Position numbers and translations under genes: made by a program
Shown here: one piece after another, positions 57,433-64,000 of the stretch
Position numbering within the stretch: the stretch's first letter is position 1
Layout: the number at the start of each line of letters is the position of its first letter
Assembly: GCF_030272615.1 (NCBI RefSeq)
Contig: NC_081409.1
Span: 22,960,406-23,024,405, forward strand
Length of the DNA stretch: 64,000 nt
Reading direction: 5' to 3'
Source of the DNA: Cryptomeria japonica
Lineage: Eukaryota > Streptophyta > Pinopsida > Cupressales > Cupressaceae
Notes under the pieces: generated by a model
The model's database searches: none
What the model was told of the DNA's origin: nothing
Seen by the model: only the letters and a program-made list of their open reading frames with translations

Positions 57433-58419
57433 TTACCTTGTCGGATTTACCGGTGTAGAAGTATCCTTGATAGATAATTTCTCACTTGTCACCATAGGAG
57501 TACTTACCGATTTGGAATTATCCATACCAAAATTCTTCAACAATTCCCTTAGATACTTAGTTTTACAGATAAAAATGCCTTTGTTAGTTTGAGTAATCTG
57601 CAAATCTAAGAAAAATCTCATTTCACCAATCATGGACATTTCAAATTCATTCTTCATATTATTAGAAAATTTCATGCACAATTTATCTTCTCCTCCAAAA
57701 ATGATATCATCAACAAATACTTCAATAATCAAAATATCATCATCAGTGATCTTATAATATAAATTACTATTAGCACTGCCTTTAGTAAAACCAAGCTTCA
57801 AAAGATATTTATCTAACCTTGCATACAAAGCTCTAGGAGCTTGTTTCAATCCATATAAAGCTTCCGTCAATCTGCAAACCATATCTTTATCATCTGTCAG
57901 TGAAAATCCATCAGGTTACTCAATGTATACTTCTTTCTCAATTTCACCATTCAAAAATGCACATTTAACATCCATTTGATAAACCTTGTAGTTTTTATAA
58001 GCTGCATAGGCAAGAAATTGTCTAACAGCTTCAATTCTAGCTATAGGTACAAATGTCTCACCATAATCAATTCCTTCCATTTGAGAATATCCTTAAGAAA
58101 CCAATCTAGCCTTGTTTCTTACAACTTTACTATCCTCATTCAACTTATTCCTAAAAACCTATTTAGTTCCAATAACATTCTTATTTTTAGGCCGGGCAAC
58201 TAAAGTCCAAGTTTCATTCTTCTCTATCTGATCTAATTCATCTTCCATAGCCTTTAACCAATGTTTATCTTTACAAGCTTCAATAACAGATGTCGGTTCA
58301 ATTTGAGAAATAAGACATACCTCTTCATTTTCTAGTCTTCTTCTCGGCATAACTCCCTTGTTCCTATCTCCAATGATTTGATCTTCAGAATGATTTAATC
58401 TTACATACCTTGGTGTCTT
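57433..58419 (-). pseudogene. Reverse transcriptase of copia C
   Basis: WLKAMEDELDQIEKNETWTL starts the RVT_2 domain. It continues with [57 protein letters not shown] and EVFVDDIIFGG (catalytic Asp pair). In-frame stops at 58159, 58093, 57916 and 57433. Frame otherwise intact. Confidence 0.92.
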
Positions 58420-59055
58420 CTAAACTTCAAGTTCACTGCTCTGGTCATTGGTCACAATTGAATTTTCTAATTGTGTCGGTGTAACTGTCTCAGTTTCCTG
58501 TACCGATTGAGGCATTGTCGGTTCAATTATGATCATTTTCACTGTCGGTTCCCTAACATATGATATAGATTGATTTATGTATTGCTCATCCACTTTCACA
58601 TTAGCGCTCTCCACAATTTTCTGCAATCTTTTGTTATAACATCTATATACTTTGCTTTGAATTGAATAACCAAGAAATATCCCTTCATCATATCTAGGAT
58701 CAAACTTTCCAATTGAATCATCTCTTTTGATATAGTATTTACTTCCAAAAATTCTGAAATATTTAACAGTAGGTGTATGTCCAAACCATAATTCATAAGG
58801 GGTCTTACCAGTTTCACTTTTGATGTGAACTCTATTGAATGTGTAGACTGTTGTACTCACTGCTTCTCTCTAGTAGATGTGAGGCAATTTGGCTTCCATC
58901 ATCATAGATCTTGTTGCATCCAAAATGGTTTTGTTCTTTCTTTCCACTACTCCATTCTGCTGAGGAGTCTGAGGTGCAGATAACTATCTCCTAATTCCAT
59001 TTGTCTCACAATAACTGTTAAATTCATGAGAAGTGAACTCACCGCCTTGATCTAA
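58420..59055 (-). pseudogene. Integrase second half of copia C
   Basis: LDQGGEFTSHEFN carries the second Asp and PQQNGVVERKNKTILDATR the catalytic Glu. Then come TPYELWFGHTPTVKYFRIFG and GIFLGYSIQSKVYRCYNK. Stops at 58984-58986, 58870-58872 and 58420-58422, all TAG. A variable Thr/Ser-rich linker to RT follows. Confidence 0.88.
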
Positions 59056-60627
59056 TCATTTGATTTTCAATCCAATTTTTGTTTCAACCTTTTCTTTAAA
59101 GATCTTGAATTTCTCAAAGGCTTCAAACTTCTCCCTAAGAAAAGTCACCCACATCATCCTAGAATAGTCATCAATAATTAGCATGAAATACCTATCACCT
59201 TGAAAGCTTCTAGTCCTTGTTGGACCACATAAATCAATGTGAATCAAATCAAGTACATCATTGTATTTGTCATGTATGCTCTTAAAAGAAGTTTTTACTT
59301 GCTTTCCCAATTGACATTCCTTACATACCAGATTATGAGGCTTCATAATCTTAGGTATATCTCTAATTGCCTTAGTTGAACTGATCTTAACAATACAATC
59401 AAAATTAACATGACACAACCTCTTATGCCATAGCCAACTCTCATCAATATGAGCAATCAAGCATGTCTTATTACCAGTGTTCAAGTGAAAGATGTTACCT
59501 CCAGTCTGAATACCGGTTGCAATCTCCAAACCAGTCTTCTTAATGATTTTGCATTTTCTATCTTTAAACTGAAGTTGGAAACCCTTGTCCATCAATTGAC
59601 CAACACTCAAAAGATTATGCTTTAAACCTTCTACATAATAGACATTATTAGTATTATGCTTTCCATCCAAAGAAATAATACCTCTACCTTTGATCATGCA
59701 TGCTTTGTCATCTCCAAATCTGACTTGATCGCCATTGTATTCTTGCAGGGACAAAATTTTTCTTTTATCTCCATTCATATGATGTGAGCATCCACTATCA
59801 ATTACCCATTCATCCTTATCTTCAAATTTTTCTCCCAGGGCCTTTTCTTCATTCATGATAGCCGGTTCTAGTTCATCTTCCTTTAAAGCGTAGAATACCC
59901 ATTCCTTTCCATTGTCGGATCCACTAGCAGAGTCTTCTGTCGGTTCATCTCCAGAGTCATCACTTACTCCTTCCTCATCCGCTATGTAGCACTGTTTATT
60001 TTTCTTGAATCTATATCTGTTTTGGTTAGGCTTAAATGATTTCTTAACTCTTTCCTCAAATCTTGCACTCCTTTCACGACATCTAGATGCAAAATGAGCA
60101 ATCTTATTACATGCAAAACATTTAAAAGGTGCTTTACCTTCATACTTACTTCGTGTCGGTCCTTTAGGTACTCTTCTAGCAAATAAGGCTTCAAGTTTCT
60201 CAAATTCTTCATCTTCTTTCCTCATATCTTCCAATTCTTTTGCATATAAGGCTTTCCAATCACTTTTGTCGGTAGATGTTGATGCATGAAAAACAGGTTC
60301 AAACTTTACAGCTCCAAAAGGTCCAAATTCTTCAAGCTCCAAAGCAAATAATTTCCCAATCAAGATTTTGGAAAGTATTTCATCTTCACTTAGAGATCCT
60401 CCACAACATTGAATTCCCATAACAATCTCATTTACTCTTTCTATAAACACAACAATTCTTTCATTATCTTTCATCTTCAAGTTTTCATATCTTACCCAGT
60501 AACCATCAAGTTTAGCAATTTTGACAGTAGGATCACCTTCATTCAGAGTTTGCAATTTATCCCACATAACCTTTGACGATGATTTATCAGTTAATCCCAT
60601 TATTTGTTGATCAGTAAGTGCACACAA
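59056..60627 (-). pseudogene. Gag C-part, protease and integrase N-part of copia C
   Basis: An uninterrupted stretch of 523 codons. Residues 1-150: gag helices (MWDKLQTLNEGDPTVKIAKL). The zinc knuckle is CFACNKIAHFASRC with all Cys and His present. Protease: WVIDSGCSHHMNGD (active-site Asp). GAG-pre-integrase: LWHKRLCHVNFD and CKECQLGKQ. Integrase core: DLIHIDLCGPTRTRSFQGDR and IIDDYSRMMWVTFL. It ends at a TGA at 59056-59058 that breaks the integrase. Confidence 0.92.
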
Positions 60628-60869
60628 GAGGGCTTCTCTAGCTCTGCAATCATTTTCAATATTAAATTATCCAGGTCTGCATGAGTAGGATTGCCAGAAG
60701 CAAGATCATAAGGTGTGTATCCTTTCTCAATGATCTCCCAAATATCCTTGCCAAGACATATAAGATGAGTCTCCATTCGAATTTTCCATATCCCATAATT
60801 TGTTCCATCAAGCTTAGGGATTTCTCTTCTAAAAATAGTTGGTGGTGGATTTGAAGTGTTAGTTGCCAT
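60600..60869 (-). pseudogene. Gag N-terminal part of copia C
   Basis: Starts MATNTSNPPPTIFRREIPKL and has LDGTNYGIWKIRMETHL, the DUF4219/UBN2-type gag start of copia elements. It lies in a different frame from the rest of gag-pol; the shift is at about 60610-60660. The start codon is about 60 bases after the LTR. Confidence 0.88.
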
Positions 60870-60915
60870 AGGATCTACCTCAAGCAGTTAAGATTCTGCA
60901 AAAGAGGACCAAAGA

Positions 60916-60925
60916 TCTGATACCA
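60916..60925 (-). promoter_or_regulatory. Primer binding site of copia C
   Basis: Minus strand TGGTATCAGA, two bases after the 5' LTR end; initiator Met tRNA type. Confidence 0.88.
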
Positions 60926-60927
60926 AT

Positions 60928-62186
60928 TGTTAGGATAACCGATGAACAACTAAGAGGGGGGGTGAATTAGTTGTTAATAGATTATATCATTTAATCCACT
61001 TAATAACCTTTAACTAGATTAAGTACTGGTAAAGCAGAAACAGGTATCAATAAGCAATAAAACTTAACAATGAAATAGATAATCAACACAATGCAACCAT
61101 ACCACATAACACCATGATTTGTATGTGGAAAAATCGGAAAGGGAAAAACCATGGTGGGAAGCCTACCCACAGTCGGATGATACTTCTACAGAAAGTATGT
61201 GATACATTGAGGGGCCTGCACATGCAAGAAGGCACACTGCCTAAAGCGTACTACTCATTACAAAAGAGTCTCACTGACTACAGAGAGGTTATAACCACCT
61301 CAAGATAAATGGACAATAATCCAGAATAATGAACTGCCAGAGATAGCATCTACCATGCCTTATTACAGTCTTGGTTAAGCTCAATACTTGAGGTCTTTGA
61401 CCTCTTCCTTAATCCCAATTCGATCACCTGTGATCAACCAAATATCCTTCGCATATGATATTACATTCCAAGACCACGACACATAATCCTCATTCCATAC
61501 CCACAATCTACAATGAGATCTTACATCATTTTATACCAACCCTAAGGCCTAAACCAATTAGGTCGGCCACCTAAAATATATTACAATAAGATCATTACAT
61601 AAATCCATATTACAATTATATGACATGTCATCTTAAGACCAAAACAATAATAACCAATTCATAAAACATCCTGAAACATCCTGGTAACGTGTAGCGTACA
61701 CGTTAACATGATATCTGTCCATAACCTAGATAGGTACCGGACCTATTTTGGGTCCACCATGCCAAATCAATGTCTTCAAGCAGTTGAAGCATGATCAGAG
61801 AACATCTTTGGCATCCTGTAATCCATGTAGAAGCTGTACCAACACCACTTATGCATCCTATCAAGATTCCTCAGTGAAAGCTCTATCGGTTAAACCTTAA
61901 ACTAATGTCGGTATAGGTTTACAAGAGTGTATGATAGCATCTGATTACCAAGTCAATACCAACTGACCAAAACATGCTCCAGGAACATGTAACACATAAA
62001 ATCAAACATACTCCATTGCTCCAATCATGTCGGAAGTGTCCAACAGGTAGTCTCTTCTGCTGGTAACACTAGATCTTCTACCGGTAACCAAAATTTGTAT
62101 GTTGGTAACCAACCATAACAGCTAGTGTTGACATCAATGAAAAAACATAAATGAAACACATAATCAATTCATCCATAATTCCAACA
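60928..62186 (-). repeat. 5' LTR of copia C
   Basis: 1259 bp, plus-strand ends TGTTAGG and CCAACA. It carries the shared GAGGGGGGGTGAATTAGTTG block near the primer side. A minus-strand TATA box (TATAAAAT) lies at 61528-61535. Confidence 0.93.
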
Positions 62187-62811
62187 AAAACACAATGGGA
62201 ATTCAAGTTGGAACCATTTCTAGGGCCTTAACCCCTTTACTCAGACCGAGAGCAATGAAAACAAGAAATACTTTTAATACACAAGTTAAACCTACACAAT
62301 GAAAGGACACAAGTACTTTTTAAGAACCAAAACAACATAGGCTAATCATCCATGAAAGAACAGTGTGAAAATCAATTTATTTAGTACGGACTACAATAAG
62401 CAATTTGACAATTTTAGTGAAAATTTTGGAAATTGCCTCAAGTTGCTATTCAAAATTCAATTTTTGGAGCTTCCAACTCCTTTAAAATGTTTTGAGTGGT
62501 CTTATATATTCCTACTCAATCAAAAACAACCACCAATCGGACCTCTAACTACCAATTTGAGCATTTTGTCATGACTATTCACATTCTTGCAAAATATTGT
62601 CAAGCCACCATGACAACTTTTCCACTACAATGCATTTTGACAAATATTGTAAATCTTCACACTCTTGACCCCCTAGGATAATTTCTTAACATCAAATAAA
62701 CATCTACAAAATCCTTATGAGGCCTTACAAGGAGTTTTTAAAAAAATTTCTATGTGATGCCATTTAAGGCTTACAATGGCACAAAGGCAAAAACTAAGTA
62801 AATAAGCTAAG
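62187..62811 (-). repeat. 5' LTR of gypsy B, outer part
   Basis: Begins with the AAAAC duplication and continues the gypsy B LTR from ACAATGGGAATTC. It ends at about 62811, where the other copy continues for another 145 bases or so. LTR E begins there, so the missing tip is probably beyond the window. Confidence 0.88.
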
Positions 62812-64000
62812 TGGTGCAGGAGCACCTAGTTGAGTAAAACTCCCATTTTTGAGTATTTAAAGCTTTCATGTTTGTAATGTCTTGTGTTAGGTTGATAATG
62901 TTGTTTTAGGTTGTTATGTGTCATTTTTAGTGGTTTTGATCTCATTTTGGGCTCAAGAGATCAAGTTTTGCCTTTCAGGCTTTGAGTTGACAATTTTTGG
63001 CAAAAATGTGCAAAATTGCCAAAAAGGTCTTCTAATGCTTTCCAAAGCATTGAAACATGTTTGATAAGTTTTTTTAGGCATATCAAAGTTGTTTAGACAA
63101 TTTGACAAGGTTAGATTGTCAAAAACACCTCATTGAGCAAGAAAAGTTGTCAAAGTTGTCATTTTTGGGTTTTTCTTGCAAAATGTAGTTGTGAAAGCCT
63201 CTTGTCCTATGATAGGGAGATTGCTAGGTAAGTTCTCAAAAAGGCCAATTTGAGTCAAAAGGCCATAGAAGGAAACAAGAGGTATTAGTTATATCTACTC
63301 TTGATGTTTGCATTAACAAGTTTAGTTACACTTGATAGGTCTCTCAACAAGTCCTCACCAACAACCTCCCTTTTTGGTGATGGCTCACACCCATGCTCAA
63401 ATCTACTCAAATTGCTCACTCCACCCAACTACTCATTCTCAAACCCTACTCTTTTGGCATTCAACATAATGTTTCTGAGTGCACTTGGAGACTCCAACAT
63501 GGATATGTGGGGCAGCAAAGTTTTGTTCAAGGTTTGATAGTCCAACTTAGTTTTAGGCTCATAGCCTTTGGCTTGCTCAGATGCACCAACCACAAGGCCA
63601 AAATCTCCAACTGAGGCTATGCACTGTCCTAGGTTCCATCTGAAACTTATCTCACTATTTTGGATTGTTCTCCTAAGGTTTCATAAGCGCCCAACTCCTC
63701 CTTACAATCGGGTTTGAGCATTTTGTCAAAAACAGTCATTTGTGTGTTATGCAGTCAAAAAGGCTACTAGCCCGTGGAGGGGTAATTGCCACTTTTTGGC
63801 TTGCCCTGCCCAACGATGGTTAAAACCTTCTACAAAATTGGTTTGGATAGTAGTTTGGAGGTATTTTCTAACATATTTTCATGGTTTAGGCCTTTGATAG
63901 TGCAAAATGAGGTCTGACCACTATTTGTGGCATAATTGTAGGGTTTTGGAGGGTTTGGAAATGTAATCACTGGGTTTGCATTCTTGTGCACCTCTTCAAG
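62812..64000 (+). repeat. LTR E, partial, running off the window
   Basis: Starts TGGTGCAGGAGCACC, the tip shared with gypsy A, gypsy B and solo LTR D, and abruptly replaces the gypsy B LTR. It has repeated GTCAAA / TTGTCAAAG words as solo LTR D does. The 3' end and internal region are outside the window. No coding domain in this part. Confidence 0.65.

Larger units (their letters stand above)
53906..62186 (-). mobile_element. Copia element C, complete (Sirevirus-like)
   Basis: 5' LTR 60928-62186, primer site 60916-60925, gag-pol from 60869 down to 56770, polypurine tract 56652-56665, 3' LTR 53906-56651 (which contains a solo LTR). Exact AAAAC target duplication on both sides. Gene order protease-integrase-RT-RNase H is that of Ty1/copia. 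All domains are present but broken by one frameshift in gag and ten in-frame stops. Confidence 0.95.

Overview
This window looks like nuclear DNA of a seed plant with a very large, repeat-filled genome. A gymnosperm is a plausible guess but is not proven by the sequence. It is AT-rich, contains no intact host gene that I can recognise, and consists mostly of nested LTR retrotransposons of both Ty3/gypsy and Ty1/copia type. It also holds a LINE fragment, two miniature LTR elements (TRIMs), one tRNA-derived SINE and the ruins of one pentatricopeptide repeat (PPR) gene.

Layout. 1-4613: AT-rich sequence with no gene. 4614-6423: the 3' end of a Sirevirus-like copia element (minus strand). 6424-8848: unassigned, with a possible LTR piece. 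8849-16199: a 5'-truncated LINE on the minus strand, split by a non-autonomous gypsy element (9818-15402, plus strand, 5-bp target duplication CAACA). 16206-16563 and 32876-35953: a decayed PPR gene (plus strand), split by a 16.3-kb Tat-type gypsy element (16564-32836, minus strand). That element has one gag-pol frame on the minus strand and an antisense plant-mobile-domain ORF on the plus strand. 33353-33979: a TRIM inside the PPR remnant, itself carrying a SINE. 35954-38078: no gene. 38079-42090: a Sirevirus-like LTR with an unfamiliar long ORF in place of pol. 42091-43989: short tandem repeats and an LTR-like fragment. 43990-46791: a copia pol fragment with a second TRIM inside its reverse transcriptase. 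46792-53905 and 62187-62811: a gypsy element inserted in that copia integrase. 53906-62186: a complete copia element (target duplication AAAAC) inserted in the 5' LTR of that gypsy element, with a solo LTR (54571-56054) nested in its own 3' LTR. 62812-64000: the start of another LTR that runs off the window.

How the parts relate. Insertion order can be read from the nesting: copia base, then gypsy B, then copia C, then solo LTR D. The coding frames of the Tat element and copia C are broken mainly by in-frame stops, most of which a C-to-T change can explain. Frameshifts are few (none seen in the Tat gag-pol frame). This fits long residence as methylated, silenced DNA. Domain calls rest on motif recognition by eye; no database search was run.
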